A stretch of 64,000 bases of DNA from Candidatus Pantoea edessiphila (GCF_002933335.1 NZ_PDKS01000004.1:1-64000); one strand, 5' to 3'; numbered from the stretch's first letter, positions 41,246-55,203 are shown. The notes: a model not told the origin generated them from the sequence alone. Translations and numbers: made by a program.

Positions 41246-43828
41246 GTGAACAAGACAAATATTAAGATATTAAATCCCATAGCACTACCACTACAAGGTA
41301 GTAGACTTATTGAAGCTTCAGCTGGAACTGGGAAAACTTTTACTATTAGTTTACTATATTTAAGATTGCTTTTAGGATTACAAAATCAAAATGCATATTA
41401 TAGACCTTTATCTGTTGAAGAAATTCTTGTAGTAACTTTTACTGAAGCAGCTACTAATGAATTAAGACAACGAATACGCGGTGATATACATCAACTAAGA
41501 TTAAGTTGTATACGAGGAAAAAGTGATAATAATATGCATCAATTATTGCTTGATCAGATTGATGATCCGCAAAAGGCTATAGAAAGATTATTGATTGCTG
41601 AATTTAATATATACAATGCAAGTATTTATACAATACATGGTTTTTGCATGAGAGTACTTAAGGCTTTTAATTATGAATTCAACATAATATTCAGAAATGT
41701 ATTACTAACTGATGAGTATAGATTATTAAAGAAAATCACTTTAAATTTTTGGCAAAGTAGATGTTGTTCTATGTCATTAGAATTGGGACGTATAATATCA
41801 GCTGAATGGAACAGTGCAGACGATTTTCTCTCTACTATATATCATGTTTTTCAAAAAAACTATATACAAGATATTACCAATGCATGTTGTTGTACAGAAA
41901 ATTTAGAATCAAAACACATTGACAATTTAGCTCGTATTCATGATATAAAAAAAATATGGAAAATCTATCATCGAGATATATTATTATATATTAATTCTAT
42001 TAACATTAACAAACGAATTTATAGCGAAAAGAATTTAAAACATTGGATTGATAAAATAACAATATGGTCTAATAGTATTACTTTAGACTATCAAGTTCCA
42101 AAAGAAATCATAAGGTTTAGACAATCTATAATTCAAGAAAACACAATGAATTCAGATGTTAAACATAAATTATTTGAAGCTATAGATAATTTTTTGTTTA
42201 AACCTTTATCTTTGAGAAATATTTTTATTACTGAAGCGTTGATTGATATCAGCAATGGTCTTAAGAAAGAGAAGCTTTTACAAGGATTGGTAAGTTTTGA
42301 TGATTTATTATATTATCTAGATGCAGCTTTAGAGCAGCCAAATGCTAATATATTAGCTAATAATATTAGAAATTATTTTCCAGTATTATTAATTGATGAA
42401 TTTCAGGATATTAACCCCCAACAATATCGAATTTTCTCTAAAATTTATTCAAAACAAACAAAAAATGCATTAATAATCATAGGTGATCCAAAACAATCAA
42501 TTTATTCATTTCGTGGTGCTGATATTTCTACATATTTTAATATGCGTCATGATATTAAAGATATTTATACTTTAGATATAAATTGGCGTTCATCAACAGA
42601 AATGACTAAAAGTGTTAATTGCTTGTTTACACAACAAAAGTTACCATTTATTTCTTCTGAAATCACTTTTAATCCAGTTAAATCTTCTATTAAAAATCAA
42701 TCACTAAAATTTATTCTTAATGAACATAAATATCCTTCTATGTGTTTGTGGTTACATCCTGTTAATAATATTCATCTAAATGATTTTGAAAAAGATATAG
42801 CTAAACAATGCGCTTTTGACATACATCAGTGGATTGCAGCTAGTAATCAAAAAAAAGCATATTTAATGAAAAATAATGATTTGCAAGCACTGCGACCTTC
42901 TGATATTGCAATTCTAGTGCGTAATCGTCGTGAAGCCAATTTAATACACAGTGCTCTAAAATTATTTAATATTTCCTCATGTTATCTTTCTGATTTGGGC
43001 AGTGTTTATAATACTATTGAAGCACGTGAGCTATTTTACTTGCTGAAAGCAATACAATATCCCAAAGAGAAACAATTGATACGTACAGCATTAGCAACTT
43101 CAATTTTTTCTATAGGATTAGATTATATCGAATCATTATCAAATGATGATAAAAAAATAAAAATTTGGATTGATAAATTTTCTCATTGGAAATTATTATG
43201 GCAAAAAAATGGTTTACTACCAATGCTACACATTATAATATCACAATATATAACAGAAAATATTGTAGCTTCACATGATGGTAATCTTAGATTCACAAAT
43301 CTAATGCATTTGGGTGAATTACTACAAACTCAATATGTAATATCAACAGGTCCAAATCAACTGTTAAATTTCTTTTTAAAACAAATTGCCAATTCTGATA
43401 ATCAATCTATTGATCAACAAATACGTTTAACAGAAGATACCAATATCATACGTATTATTACTATACATAAATCAAAAGGTTTACAGTATCCTATAGTATG
43501 GTTACCATTTGCATTGAATTTTGCTGTAAATAATAAAAATCATTATTTTGATGATATACCAATTAATCAAGAAAATAAGGAATACATAATAAATGAAGAC
43601 TTACGACTTCTCTATGTAGCTGTTACTAGATCTATTTATCATTGTAGTATTGGTATTTCAACTTTTGTAAAGGGATTAAAAAACAATTCTAATGATTTAT
43701 ACAAAAGTGCTTTAGGTTATTTGTTAGAATGTAATCATAATACTAATCTGCAAACATTAATGGATTATATTCATAAATTACATTGTATTGATATTAAATT
43801 AATAGATGTAAAACTAAAAAACAGATAA
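41246..43828 (+). CDS. recB: RecB helicase part of exonuclease V, nuclease domain lost
   Basis: RecB is the 3'-5' helicase and nuclease subunit of RecBCD. This 860-aa frame starts with GTG 41246 and matches E. coli RecB residues 1 to about 870 of 1180. All SF1A helicase motifs are present: EASAGTGKTF, VTFTEAATNELR, TIHGFCMRVL, LIDEFQDINPQQ, GDPKQSIYSFRGAD, TIHKSKGLQYPIVW and LRLLYVAVTRS. It stops just after SALGYLLECNHNT, at the end of the helicase core. The C-terminal nuclease domain that normally follows survives only as broken fragments downstream. The recD gene that follows recB in E. coli is absent. A helicase without nuclease is the likely product. Confidence 0.92.
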   Translation: MNKTNIKILNPIALPLQGSRLIEASAGTGKTFTISLLYLRLLLGLQNQNAYYRPLSVEEILVVTFTEAATNELRQRIRGDIHQLRLSCIRGKSDNNMHQLLLDQIDDPQKAIERLLIAEFNIYNASIYTIHGFCMRVLKAFNYEFNIIFRNVLLTDEYRLLKKITLNFWQSRCCSMSLELGRIISAEWNSADDFLSTIYHVFQKNYIQDITNACCCTENLESKHIDNLARIHDIKKIWKIYHRDILLYINSININKRIYSEKNLKHWIDKITIWSNSITLDYQVPKEIIRFRQSIIQENTMNSDVKHKLFEAIDNFLFKPLSLRNIFITEALIDISNGLKKEKLLQGLVSFDDLLYYLDAALEQPNANILANNIRNYFPVLLIDEFQDINPQQYRIFSKIYSKQTKNALIIIGDPKQSIYSFRGADISTYFNMRHDIKDIYTLDINWRSSTEMTKSVNCLFTQQKLPFISSEITFNPVKSSIKNQSLKFILNEHKYPSMCLWLHPVNNIHLNDFEKDIAKQCAFDIHQWIAASNQKKAYLMKNNDLQALRPSDIAILVRNRREANLIHSALKLFNISSCYLSDLGSVYNTIEARELFYLLKAIQYPKEKQLIRTALATSIFSIGLDYIESLSNDDKKIKIWIDKFSHWKLLWQKNGLLPMLHIIISQYITENIVASHDGNLRFTNLMHLGELLQTQYVISTGPNQLLNFFLKQIANSDNQSIDQQIRLTEDTNIIRIITIHKSKGLQYPIVWLPFALNFAVNNKNHYFDDIPINQENKEYIINEDLRLLYVAVTRSIYHCSIGISTFVKGLKNNSNDLYKSALGYLLECNHNTNLQTLMDYIHKLHCIDIKLIDVKLKNR

Positions 43829-44085
43829 TAAATCAATCAATAAAATATCTAGCTAATCAAACATTAAAACATTATACATAATATTTCTATTAATTAGTTG
43901 ATTAAGAATTGTTTATTAGATCTAAAAAATAATAACAAGTTTGATTTTTTTATTAAAGTTAAAAACAATTAAACAATCCAAGAAAGCAAATAAAAAATTT
44001 TATTAATGACTTACAATTATATTAATAATATGTATTATTAATATAATTTATTAAATAATTTGTTCAAAAAATAGTTTTCAATAAA

Positions 44086-44440
44086 GTATTCGAGCAAAAA
44101 TGGTTAGAAAATCAGATAATTCAATATAGATGTAAATTATTAAAAAAGTCATCAGATATTAATAATTGGGTAGATGTGATTTTATCTAAAACATTAGATA
44201 ATACAAGGTATTAATCTTAAAGATATTAAAAATGTTGATTATATAAAAGATATGGAATTTTTTATTCCTATTAAAAGTGCTTCGATTATATCAATATCTA
44301 TTAAAATTAGATAATAAAGAAGAAAAAAATTAGTTATTAATGAAATAAAGGGAATGATTTCAGGTCGTATAGATAAAAATTCTAATAACAGTAGTATTAT
44401 TAAATTAAGCCCTAATAAACATACAATTAATAAAATTGAT
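44086..44440 (+). pseudogene. recB: decayed C-terminal nuclease domain of recB
   Basis: Fragments in two frames match the missing end of E. coli RecB in the right order. The first, 44086-44211 (VFEQKWLENQ... INNWVDVILSKTLDN), resembles the segment ending EWITAVLQAPLNET. After a shift, 44207-44312 reads GINLKDIK... DMEFFIPI, like GVSLSQLS... EMEFYLPI. From 44342 EIKGMISGRID resembles VRGMLKGFID, which holds a nuclease Asp. The following DYKSN nuclease motif is not recognisable. Stops and shifts interrupt the series, so this is a relic. It lies between the recB stop codon and the convergent argA. I see no recD relic here. Confidence 0.8.
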
Positions 44441-44488
44441 ATTGCACTGTGTAATTATAAAAGTGCTTATTGAATATATTCATGTATT

Positions 44489-45820
44489 TTAATTTAAATC
44501 AGCCACAAGAACTTTGGAAAGTCTTTGATAATTATACATATCTTTTTTTATTTTTGGTAAAAACTCAACACTTACTGGTTTAAAACCACGTTCTTGAAAC
44601 CAATGAATACTTCTGGTCGTTAAAACAAATATTTGCTTTAATCCCATTTTACAAGCCTGTGATGATATTTTTTGTAACAATAATTCTCCTCGGGATGAGT
44701 TTCGGTAATCGGGATGAACAGCTAAGCAAGCCATTTCACCTATATTTTCTTCCATAAAAGGATATAATGCCACACAAGCGATGATTAAATTATCTCTAGT
44801 AATTATTATAAATTTATCAATTTCCATTTCTAATTGTTCTCGAGATCTCCTAACTAATACACCTTGCTTTTCAAGAGGGCGAATTAATTCCAATATTCCT
44901 TTTATATCATTGATAGTTGCTTGTCTTATCTGCTCAGCTGATTCCATTACTACTTGTGTACCAATACCCTCACGTGAAAATAGTTCTTGTAATAAAGAAC
45001 CGTCTTCCCGATAACTAATTAAATGACAGCGATGAACTCCACTTCTACATGCTTCAATTGAACCTTGTAGAAAGCGTGTTATATCTGAAAAATTATCTTT
45101 TTCTTTTTTTTTAAAAACATTTAAGTAATGTTGAGCATTTTTTGGCAATAATTCGGAAATTATATTACCGTCATTACTAATTACTCCTTGTTCAGAACAA
45201 AATCCTATCATTTTTTCTGCTTTTAGTTTAATAGCAAGCTGTGTCGCAATTTCTTCTGAATTTAAATTAAAACTTTCACCGGTAACAGAAACTGCTACAG
45301 GCCCTAATAAAACAATAGCATTATTATTTAGTTGATAATGAATTGCTTGTGTATCAATACGACGTATTTTACCACTGTGGCAATAATCTATACCATCTTC
45401 TATGCCTAATGGTTGAGCAGTTATAAAATTACCGCTAATAACATTAATATTTATACCTTTTAATGGAGTATTATTCAATGACATAGACAAAAGAGAAGTA
45501 ATATCAAGTTGCAAAAGACCAGCTGTCTGTTTTACTATTTCAAGTGATTCTTTATTAGTAACACGAATAAATTTATGGTAGATAGCTTTAATGTTATTCA
45601 GTAACATATAAGCATCTATTTGAGGGCGTGCACCGAAAACTAGAACCAAACTAATACCTAAACTATGTATTAAACCTATATCATTAATAATATTAAAAAA
45701 ATTACTATTAGCAATTGTTTCACCACTTAGCATTATAACAAATATTTTACCTCTATGAGTATTAATATAGGGTACTGTATGGCGAAAGCTACGAATTAAT
45801 TCATTGCTACTTTTTTTCAC
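44489..45820 (-). CDS. argA: amino-acid N-acetyltransferase ArgA
   Basis: ArgA acetylates glutamate, the first and feedback-controlled step of arginine synthesis. At 443 aa it equals E. coli ArgA. The N-terminal amino-acid-kinase-like regulatory domain has [23 protein letters not shown] and [14 protein letters not shown]. The C-terminal GNAT domain has [36 protein letters not shown] and [16 protein letters not shown]. The convergent arrangement with recB is as in E. coli. The regulatory domain is well conserved, so inhibition by arginine may still occur. Confidence 0.96.
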   Translation of the reverse strand: MKKSSNELIRSFRHTVPYINTHRGKIFVIMLSGETIANSNFFNIINDIGLIHSLGISLVLVFGARPQIDAYMLLNNIKAIYHKFIRVTNKESLEIVKQTAGLLQLDITSLLSMSLNNTPLKGININVISGNFITAQPLGIEDGIDYCHSGKIRRIDTQAIHYQLNNNAIVLLGPVAVSVTGESFNLNSEEIATQLAIKLKAEKMIGFCSEQGVISNDGNIISELLPKNAQHYLNVFKKKEKDNFSDITRFLQGSIEACRSGVHRCHLISYREDGSLLQELFSREGIGTQVVMESAEQIRQATINDIKGILELIRPLEKQGVLVRRSREQLEMEIDKFIIITRDNLIIACVALYPFMEENIGEMACLAVHPDYRNSSRGELLLQKISSQACKMGLKQIFVLTTRSIHWFQERGFKPVSVEFLPKIKKDMYNYQRLSKVLVADLN

Positions 45821-46049
45821 ATATAACCTTTATTTAATTATTTTTGTGTATAGATGTTTTGAGAATTAATGAATTGATATTAATTGGAATCAATATAAAG
45901 ATATAACTTTAATATTAACTACTTATTATTAAGTTCTCTTTTTACTTTAGTTTAAAAAAACTATAACCCAATTATAAATTGATTATAACATAATTGCATA
46001 TTTTACGAATGTTTATTTAAATGGTAAAATTAAGCTCTTAATAAAATAC

Positions 46050-46126
46050 TGGTTGCGGGAGCTGGATTTGAACCAGCGGCCTTCGGGTTATGAGCCCGAC
46101 GAGCTACCAAACTGCTCCACCCCGCT
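46050..46126 (-). tRNA. metZ: initiator tRNA-fMet (anticodon CAT)
   Basis: The reverse complement folds as a 77-nt tRNA with anticodon CAT and an encoded CCA end. Initiator identity is shown by the three G-C pairs in the anticodon stem (GGGCTCATAACCC) and the absence of a Watson-Crick pair at 1:72. Base 1 reads A here, where E. coli has C1 against A72. D and T loops match E. coli initiator tRNA. It lies near argA, as metZWV does in E. coli, reduced to one copy. Confidence 0.96.
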
Positions 46127-46333
46127 TTTTGCTGTATATTATTATTAAGATAAGTATACTTAATATTCAACACTATTGCAAATTTTATTTTGTAAATATT
46201 AGTTACTCTAAAAATCAATTGTACATTACACTATTAATTTAAATAACTTAAAATTATATTTAATAACTTTTAAGTTGCTGCGGAAACATTTGCAATGTTA
46301 AATATTGATTAAAATAACATTTTAATGTATTCA

Positions 46334-47176
46334 TTATTGACGTACTAATCTTAAACAAACAGGAGAAAATGGTACATTACTACGCCAAGGATTGATATCT
46401 ATACCTCCTCTACGCGTATATCTCACATATACTGTTAGTTTTTCTGGACAACAAAAATGCAATATATCATTAAATATTCGTTCAACGCATTGTTCATGAA
46501 ATTCTTTCTGGTTACGAAACGAAATTAAATAACGGAGAAGTGATTCGTAGTTGATACTAAACCCTGTATAATAAATCATAATTGAACCACAATCTGAATT
46601 ATTAGTAATTGGGCAATTAGATTTAAATAAATGACTAATTAACGTTTCCGTAACTATTTTATTGCTTGTTGCTCCTAATAAATAACTTGAATTAAAATTA
46701 TAATCTTCAACTTCTATATCCTGTTCATCAATACAATAACCTCTAAAATGGTTTATAGACTGCACTTTAATTTCGTTTAAGCGGAACAATGACACAGAAA
46801 CTTTACTTTTGACACAAATACTTAAATTATGTTCTAAAATATTACGTAAATCACTCCAAGTATCAAATTTAGTTTGAATGAAACTATGAAGATATAATTT
46901 AAAACTCTTAGAGTCTATTAAATTTTTACTGCTAGAATCAAATACTATTTTTCCTATGCTTACCTGTGGTAAACCTTTATTATTTAGCCAAGATAGTTCA
47001 TACAATGTCCAAATATCATTTCCAAAAAATGGTATCTTATTATAAGATAAACCAATCGTTTTACGATGTAAACTACGAGGTATTACTTTTAATATATTGA
47101 GACCATAATTTTTTTTGCAAATTATATTCTTAGTTAACAACATATTATCTGGTATATTTTTATTACATATAGACAT
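46334..47176 (-). CDS. queF: NADPH-dependent 7-cyano-7-deazaguanine (preQ0) reductase QueF
   Basis: QueF reduces preQ0 to preQ1 in the synthesis of queuosine, the modified base of tRNA wobble position 34. The 280-aa bimodular protein (E. coli 282) has the NADPH-binding LIDSKSFKLYLHSF (family ESKSFKLY, here with Asp for Glu). The catalytic Cys is in SNCPITNNSDCGS; FHEQCVERIFND and YTRRGGIDINPWRS are also intact. The enzymes that make its substrate, QueD and QueE, appear only as decayed relics between eno and cysJ, so its present role is unclear. Confidence 0.94.
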   Translation of the reverse strand: MSICNKNIPDNMLLTKNIICKKNYGLNILKVIPRSLHRKTIGLSYNKIPFFGNDIWTLYELSWLNNKGLPQVSIGKIVFDSSSKNLIDSKSFKLYLHSFIQTKFDTWSDLRNILEHNLSICVKSKVSVSLFRLNEIKVQSINHFRGYCIDEQDIEVEDYNFNSSYLLGATSNKIVTETLISHLFKSNCPITNNSDCGSIMIYYTGFSINYESLLRYLISFRNQKEFHEQCVERIFNDILHFCCPEKLTVYVRYTRRGGIDINPWRSNVPFSPVCLRLVRQ

Positions 47177-49356
<2,180 letters not shown>

Positions 49357-49412
49357 AAATATTGCTATTTTTTAATTGTATAATATTAATATTATATTAA
49401 GGAATAATGATC

Positions 49413-50687
49413 ATGTCTAAAATTGTAAAAGTGATAGGTCGTGAAATCATCGACTCCCGCGGTCACCCAACCGTAGAAGCAGAAGTACATTTAAAAAATG
49501 GTTTTATAGGAATAGCTTCTGTACCATCTGGTGCTTCTATAGGATCACGTGAAGCATTGGAATTAAGAGATGGAGATCCATCTCGTTTTTTTGGAAGAGG
49601 TGTCACTAAGGCCGTTTCTATTATTAATAACATTATAGGTAAATCAATAAAAAATAAAGATGCTAGAGATCAGAAAGATATTGATAATTTCATGATTAAT
49701 TTGGACGGTACTGAAAATAAATCTAATCTTGGTGCAAACTCTATTTTAGCAGTTTCTTTAGCTAATGCTAAAGCTGCTGCTGCTTCAAAAAATCTATTTC
49801 TTTATGAACATATTGCTGAATTAAATGATACACCAAAAAAATATTCTATACCTTTACCTATGATAAATATAATTAATGGAGGTAAGCATTCTGATAATAA
49901 TGTTGATATACAAGAGTTTATGATTCAACCTATTGGTGCTAAAAATATTAAACAAGCTATACGTATGAGTTCAGAAATATTTCATAATTTATCTATCGTA
50001 CTTAGAAAAAAAGGTATGAGTACAAATGTAGGAGATGAGGGAGGATATGCACCAAATTTAAAATCAAATACTGAAGCTTTAGAAGTTATAAGTGAGGCTA
50101 TAATAGGTGCAGGTTATAAATTGGGTATTGATATTACTTTAGCTATAGATTGTGCTGCTTCTGAATTATATAAAAACAACCTATATCATTTAAAAGGAGA
50201 AAATAAAATATTTACTTCAGATAAGTTTACTTATTTTTTAAAAGAACTCACTGAAAAATATCCAATTACTTCTATTGAAGATGGTCTAGATGAATCTGAT
50301 TGGCAAGGTTTTGCTAATCAAACTAAAATTTTTGGAAACACAATGCAGTTAGTTGGTGATGATTTATTTGTAACCAATACTAAAATTCTGCAAAAAGGTA
50401 TAAATCAAGGAATTGTTAATTCTATACTAATAAAGTATAACCAAATTGGTTCACTAACTGAAACTTTAGCTGCCATTAAAATGGCAAAAAGTGCTAATTA
50501 TAAAACAATAATATCTCATCGTTCTGGTGAAACAGAAGATACAACAATTGCTGATTTAGCGGTAGGTACTGCAGCAGGACAAATTAAAACAGGTTCATTA
50601 AGTCGTTCTGAACGTATAGCTAAATATAATCAATTGATTCGTATTGAAGAAAAAATTAGTCATAAAACCACTCATAATTATTTTTAG
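49413..50687 (+). CDS. eno: enolase
   Basis: Eno interconverts 2-phosphoglycerate and phosphoenolpyruvate; in enterobacteria it is also a scaffold of the RNA degradosome. I choose ATG 49413 ([20 protein letters not shown]); ATG 49407 is too close to the AAGGA ribosome site. The product is 424 aa against 432, with a shortened C-terminal tail. Metal and catalytic segments are present: [44 protein letters not shown] and [18 protein letters not shown]. One oddity is GASIG in the mobile active-site loop, which is normally GASTG. Confidence 0.96.
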   Translation: MSKIVKVIGREIIDSRGHPTVEAEVHLKNGFIGIASVPSGASIGSREALELRDGDPSRFFGRGVTKAVSIINNIIGKSIKNKDARDQKDIDNFMINLDGTENKSNLGANSILAVSLANAKAAAASKNLFLYEHIAELNDTPKKYSIPLPMINIINGGKHSDNNVDIQEFMIQPIGAKNIKQAIRMSSEIFHNLSIVLRKKGMSTNVGDEGGYAPNLKSNTEALEVISEAIIGAGYKLGIDITLAIDCAASELYKNNLYHLKGENKIFTSDKFTYFLKELTEKYPITSIEDGLDESDWQGFANQTKIFGNTMQLVGDDLFVTNTKILQKGINQGIVNSILIKYNQIGSLTETLAAIKMAKSANYKTIISHRSGETEDTTIADLAVGTAAGQIKTGSLSRSERIAKYNQLIRIEEKISHKTTHNYF

Positions 50688-50821
50688 ATAGAAATGCTAA
50701 TTAATGTAAAAAACTTCTATATATTAAATAATAATATTATTATTTAAGTAATTTATGAACTATAAAAAACTATTTTTGAATAGTTAATTTTATTATTCTA
50801 TAATTAAACCAATAAGTCAAG

Positions 50822-51070
50822 ATGAAATATCCTATAATATTAGGAGAGAAGGTTTATATTCAGATATTCTAATTACCTTTATGCGTTGTTAAGGCATGTC
50901 TAGTGAATTTTGATTTATGAGAAACTAAATATACCTGTAAAAATTAGGAAATAAAATTAATTCTTTAGAAGATGTTTAATTAATAGAAAATAGTAGTACT
51001 TATAATATTTACTGTTCAGAAAAAATATGGGTCATCATATTCACTAATAATAAATATGAATAATAGTTAT
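50822..51070 (+). pseudogene. queE: relic of queE (7-carboxy-7-deazaguanine synthase)
   Basis: The start MKYPI at ATG 50822 resembles E. coli QueE MQYPI. After a frame shift, EGLYSDILITFMRC, stop, G (from ~50848) aligns with EGYFTGVPAIFIRLQG. Stops and substitutions remove the radical-SAM CxxxCxxC motif, so there is no function. Similarity fades after about 50940, and the end given is approximate. In E. coli queE also lies near eno, which supports the assignment. Confidence 0.6.
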
Positions 51071-51234
51071 CCATTATTGTTATAAGCGTTTCATAGATCT
51101 ACCGAAATAAAATTTTTAGTAAAAAACTAAATGACAATGACAAAAAATTATTTCTTTACTCCTCAATAATGGTAATTATATTAATAATAAGACTATTAGG
51201 AATAATATGCTTGTTATAATTAATAAAAATATAA

Positions 51235-51540
51235 GTTACGTTTTTTCTCTATAATATCAATTATCTCATAATTATTTATTTTAAACATACTTGAAAGAAT
51301 TGGGTATAGTTTTGATTGATTATAAATCAATTTCTCTCATTTTTTTACTAGTAATGTTTTCTGATCTTAGAATTTCATTAAAATAACTCTTGTCTAAAAG
51401 ATCATAAATTGGCAAGAGCTCATTTATTTTAGAAAAATCCATTAGCAATATAGTTTGTTATTTGTTTTTCCTATAACTTCTAAATAATTTCTAAAGTATT
51501 ATTTCCATATATAATATCTGATTATATGAATTATTTGGAT
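51235..51540 (-). pseudogene. queD: relic of queD (6-carboxy-tetrahydropterin synthase)
   Basis: On the minus strand, 51320-51442 reads MDFSKINELL... then YDLLDKSYFNEI...ENITS. This aligns with E. coli QueD IDFAELKAAF...YERLDHHYLNDI...ENPTS. Upstream, YLEVIGKTNNK resembles RLEITGEVDPH. Downstream, QSKLYPILSSM resembles QVKPVVPLLSAV. Stops and frame shifts separate the pieces, and the zinc His motifs are not recognisable. It lies divergent from cysJ, as in E. coli. Confidence 0.72.
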
Positions 51541-51699
51541 TTGATGAATTGTAAATATTATTATGTATGTTAGTTTATTTTCTATTTAGTTATTTGATAT
51601 ATTTAAGGTTTATTTAAATTTCAAATGATAATTTGATAACTTTAGTCATATTATCGATTTTACAAGTAAATTATATTAAATAATGACATTTTTAATGAG

Positions 51700-53484
51700 A
51701 TGGACAATTCTTTAGGATTTTCTGAATTTAAAATTCCAATTACTTTAGAACAATTGGATAAATTACAGTCAATTACAATAGATTTATCAAAAAGTCAGTT
51801 ATTATGGATTTCAGGTTACATCTGGGGTATAGCTAATAAAAATACATTTATAAAAGAAGAAACACCTATAATAACAATTATATCAGCATCCCAAACAGGA
51901 AATGCTAGACGTTTAGCACAATGGTTTAATGAGCAGCTTAAATCAGCTAAATTAAATACTAATTTAATTAATGCTAGTAATTATAAATTTAAAAAAATTC
52001 AACAAGAAAAAATATTAATATTAATTATATCAACTCAAGGTGAAGGTGAACCACCAGAAGAATCAACTTCTTTATACAAATTTTTAATGTCTAAAAGAGC
52101 TCCCAAAATGACTAATACCTCTTTTGCGGTATTTGGTTTAGGAGATTCTTCATATGAATTTTTTAGTAAAGCAGGGAAAGATTTCGATAAAAGATTAGAT
52201 GCATTAGGTGCAAAAAGGTTGATAAATAGAGTTGACGCTGATATCAATTATGAAGATCAAAAGGAAAAATGGTGTAACCTGTTAATTAATCAACTTAAAT
52301 ATTATATAACAAATAATTTATTAAAACAAGACAAAAAAAACTTCATACAAAACGTTAACAAAAATATAGGTGTTGATTATACTAAAAATAATCCTTTTAA
52401 CGCATGCTGTTTGGTAAATCAAAAAATTACAGGTAAAAATTCAGAAAAAGATATACGTCATATTGAAATTGATATAAGTAAATCTAACATATATTATTAT
52501 CCCGGTGATGCTCTTGGGATTTGGTATAAAAACAACACTAATTTAATTAGTGAAATATTAAATTTAGTTGGTTTAAAAGGTAATGAAAAAGTTAAAATTC
52601 AAAATAAAATTTTATTAATTAAAGATGCTTTAAAAAAGCATTTTGAATTAACAAAAAATAGCAAGAATATAGTCAAAAAATACGCAATTTTATCAAAAAA
52701 TAACAATTTATTTTCTATATTAAATGATAATTATCAACTAACGAAATACTCAAATTTATATCCTATTGTTGACATGATTCGTTTAAATCCTAGCAAGTTA
52801 ACACCAGAACAACTAATTAGTTTATTACGTCCTTTAACACCTAGATTGTATTCTATATCTTCTTCACAAAATGAAGTGGAAAATGAAATACATATTACAG
52901 TAAATATAGTCAGTTTTTATATTGAAAATTATTTTCGAGGTGGAGGTGCTTCTACTTGGTTATCTAATTGTATAGAAGGAGATATGATTGATATTTTTAT
53001 TGAAAGAAATGATCATTTTCGTTTGCCTCTAGATCACACATTACCAATAATTATGATTGGAGCTGGTACTGGTATTTCTCCTTTTAGAGCATTTATGCAA
53101 CAGCGCGAATATGATGGTGCTTCTGGTAAAAATTGGTTGTTTTTCGGTAATCACTGTTTTACAGAGGATTTTTTATATCAATTGGAATGGCAAGAATATA
53201 TAAAAAAGGGTCTTCTAAATAAAATTAGTTTAGCATGGTCACGTGACCAATCTGAAAAAATTTATATACAAGATAAAATTCGTGATAATGGAAATGATGT
53301 ATGGTATTGGATTAAGGAAGGAGCGCATATTTATATTTGTGGGAATGCTAACAGTATGGCAAAAGATGTTGAAAAAGTATTATTGGAAATTATTGCGAGA
53401 CATGGTCATATGAACTTTACAAAAGCTGAAGATTTTCTAAACGATTTGCGTATTGAACACCGTTACAAAAGAGATGTATACTAA
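51700..53484 (+). CDS. cysJ: sulfite reductase flavoprotein (alpha) subunit CysJ
   Basis: CysJ passes electrons from NADPH through FAD and FMN to CysI. The 594-aa protein (E. coli 599) has the flavodoxin domain ([38 protein letters not shown]). The FAD domain ([25 protein letters not shown]) and NADPH domain ([43 protein letters not shown]) are also present, with C terminus RYKRDVY. Its stop codon overlaps the cysI start by one base, so the two are translationally coupled. Confidence 0.97.
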   Translation: MDNSLGFSEFKIPITLEQLDKLQSITIDLSKSQLLWISGYIWGIANKNTFIKEETPIITIISASQTGNARRLAQWFNEQLKSAKLNTNLINASNYKFKKIQQEKILILIISTQGEGEPPEESTSLYKFLMSKRAPKMTNTSFAVFGLGDSSYEFFSKAGKDFDKRLDALGAKRLINRVDADINYEDQKEKWCNLLINQLKYYITNNLLKQDKKNFIQNVNKNIGVDYTKNNPFNACCLVNQKITGKNSEKDIRHIEIDISKSNIYYYPGDALGIWYKNNTNLISEILNLVGLKGNEKVKIQNKILLIKDALKKHFELTKNSKNIVKKYAILSKNNNLFSILNDNYQLTKYSNLYPIVDMIRLNPSKLTPEQLISLLRPLTPRLYSISSSQNEVENEIHITVNIVSFYIENYFRGGGASTWLSNCIEGDMIDIFIERNDHFRLPLDHTLPIIMIGAGTGISPFRAFMQQREYDGASGKNWLFFGNHCFTEDFLYQLEWQEYIKKGLLNKISLAWSRDQSEKIYIQDKIRDNGNDVWYWIKEGAHIYICGNANSMAKDVEKVLLEIIARHGHMNFTKAEDFLNDLRIEHRYKRDVY

Positions 53485-55199
53485 TGAATGAAAAAGATCT
53501 AAATAGTATTTTAATTATCAAAGGAAAATTAGAAGATGCTGAACGTGTAAAAGAACAAAGCAATTATTTACGTGGTACTATTGTGCAAGATCTTGAGAAC
53601 GAAATCACAGGTGGTTTTACAGGAGATAATTTTTTATTAATTCGTTTTCATGGAATGTATCAGCAAGATAACAGAGATATTAGAGCTGAACGTATTAAAC
53701 AAAAACTAGAACCTCTACATTCTGTAATGTTACGTTGTCGATTGCCAGGTGGAGTTATTACCACAGAGCAATGGTTGGCTATTGACAATTTTGCTAGCAC
53801 TAAAACTACTTACGGTAGTATTCGTTTAACTAATCGTCAAACATTTCAATTGCATGGTATTCTAAAAAAAAATATTAAATCAACTCATAAAATGTTACAT
53901 CAAATAGGTTTAGATTCATTGGCTACTGCTAATGATGTTAATCGCAATATACTATGTACTTCTAATCCTCTTGAATCGAATCTACATAAGAAAATTTTTG
54001 AATTAGCGAAAAAACTTTCTGAGCATCTCTTACCTCGTACAAAAGCATATGCAGAAATTTGGTTAGATAAAAATAAAATTGTAAATACAGATATAGAACC
54101 TATATTAGGTAAAACTTATTTGCCACGAAAATTTAAAATCACACTTGTTATTCCTCCCCATAATGATGTTGATTTACATGCTAATGATCTTAATTTTATA
54201 GCAATTGTAAAAAATGAGAAATTGATAGGTTTTAATCTATTAATAGGAGGAGGTTTATCTCTAGAACATGGTAATAAAAACACTTATCCTCGTACCGCTA
54301 CCGACTTTGGTTTCTTTCCATATGCAAAAGTACTAGATGTAGCTACAGCAGTAATTACTATACAACGAGATTGGGGGGATCGTACTAACCGCAAAAATGC
54401 TAAAACAAAGTATACAATAGAACGTGTGGGTATTAAAATTTTTAAAAAGGAAATAGAATCAAGATCAGGAGTTAAACTGCAAAAAAGTATTCCTTATCAA
54501 TTAAATACCAGAGGTGACCGCATTGGTTGGATCAAAGGTATAGATAAAAAATGGCATTTAACGTTATTTATTCAAAACGGACGTATCATAGATAGTCAGA
54601 AATGTTTTTTAAAAAAAGGAATTGCTGAAATAGCAAAAGTCCATCAAGGTTATTTTCGCATAACTGCTAATCAAAATATAATTATAGCCGGCGTTTCAGA
54701 GAACAAAAAAAATGATATTGAATCAATTGCACTTAAATATGGTTTAATGGCAAATATATCATCACAAAGAAAAAACTCTATGGCTTGTGTCTCTTTTCCT
54801 ACATGTCCGCTAGCTATGGCAGAAGCTGAACGTTTCTTGCCAAATTTTCTAACAAAAATAGAAAAAATCATGCAATCTAATGGTGTAGGAGAAAAATATA
54901 TAGTATTGCGTGTTACAGGTTGTCCGAATGGTTGTGGAAGGGCTATGTTAGCTGAGATTGGTTTAGTAGGTAAAGCATTAGGTCGTTATAACTTGCATAT
55001 TGGTGGCAACCGAATAGGCACAAGAATAGCTCGAATGTATCGTGAAAATATTAATGAAATTGAAATCATTTCTCATATTTCCAAATTAATAGAACATTGG
55101 GCTAAAGAAAGTTATGAAGAAGAAGATTTTGGTGATTTTGTAATAAGAGTTGGCATTATAAAACCAGTATTAGATCCAGCTAAAGATTTTTGGGAATAA
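53484..55199 (+). CDS. cysI: sulfite reductase hemoprotein (beta) subunit CysI
   Basis: CysI reduces sulfite to sulfide by six electrons on a coupled siroheme and 4Fe-4S centre. The 571-aa protein (E. coli 570) keeps all four cluster cysteines, two in [14 protein letters not shown]-like [11 protein letters not shown] and two in [12 protein letters not shown]. The siroheme/sulfite-binding region [14 protein letters not shown] and the parachute region [12 protein letters not shown] are also intact. It overlaps cysJ by one base and is followed by cysH after 4 bases: a cysJIH operon. Confidence 0.97.
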   Translation: MNEKDLNSILIIKGKLEDAERVKEQSNYLRGTIVQDLENEITGGFTGDNFLLIRFHGMYQQDNRDIRAERIKQKLEPLHSVMLRCRLPGGVITTEQWLAIDNFASTKTTYGSIRLTNRQTFQLHGILKKNIKSTHKMLHQIGLDSLATANDVNRNILCTSNPLESNLHKKIFELAKKLSEHLLPRTKAYAEIWLDKNKIVNTDIEPILGKTYLPRKFKITLVIPPHNDVDLHANDLNFIAIVKNEKLIGFNLLIGGGLSLEHGNKNTYPRTATDFGFFPYAKVLDVATAVITIQRDWGDRTNRKNAKTKYTIERVGIKIFKKEIESRSGVKLQKSIPYQLNTRGDRIGWIKGIDKKWHLTLFIQNGRIIDSQKCFLKKGIAEIAKVHQGYFRITANQNIIIAGVSENKKNDIESIALKYGLMANISSQRKNSMACVSFPTCPLAMAEAERFLPNFLTKIEKIMQSNGVGEKYIVLRVTGCPNGCGRAMLAEIGLVGKALGRYNLHIGGNRIGTRIARMYRENINEIEIISHISKLIEHWAKESYEEEDFGDFVIRVGIIKPVLDPAKDFWE

Positions 55200-55203
55200 A
55201 AAT

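Noticed and set aside
46030-46218. Minus-strand open frame of 62 codons with SSLVARRAHNPKAAGSNPAPA
   Set aside because: It is a translation of the initiator tRNA gene; such read-through peptides are a common artefact.
50724-50747. 24-bp perfect palindrome after eno
   Set aside because: It is made of A and T only, has no loop and no T-run, and is plausible by chance in this composition.
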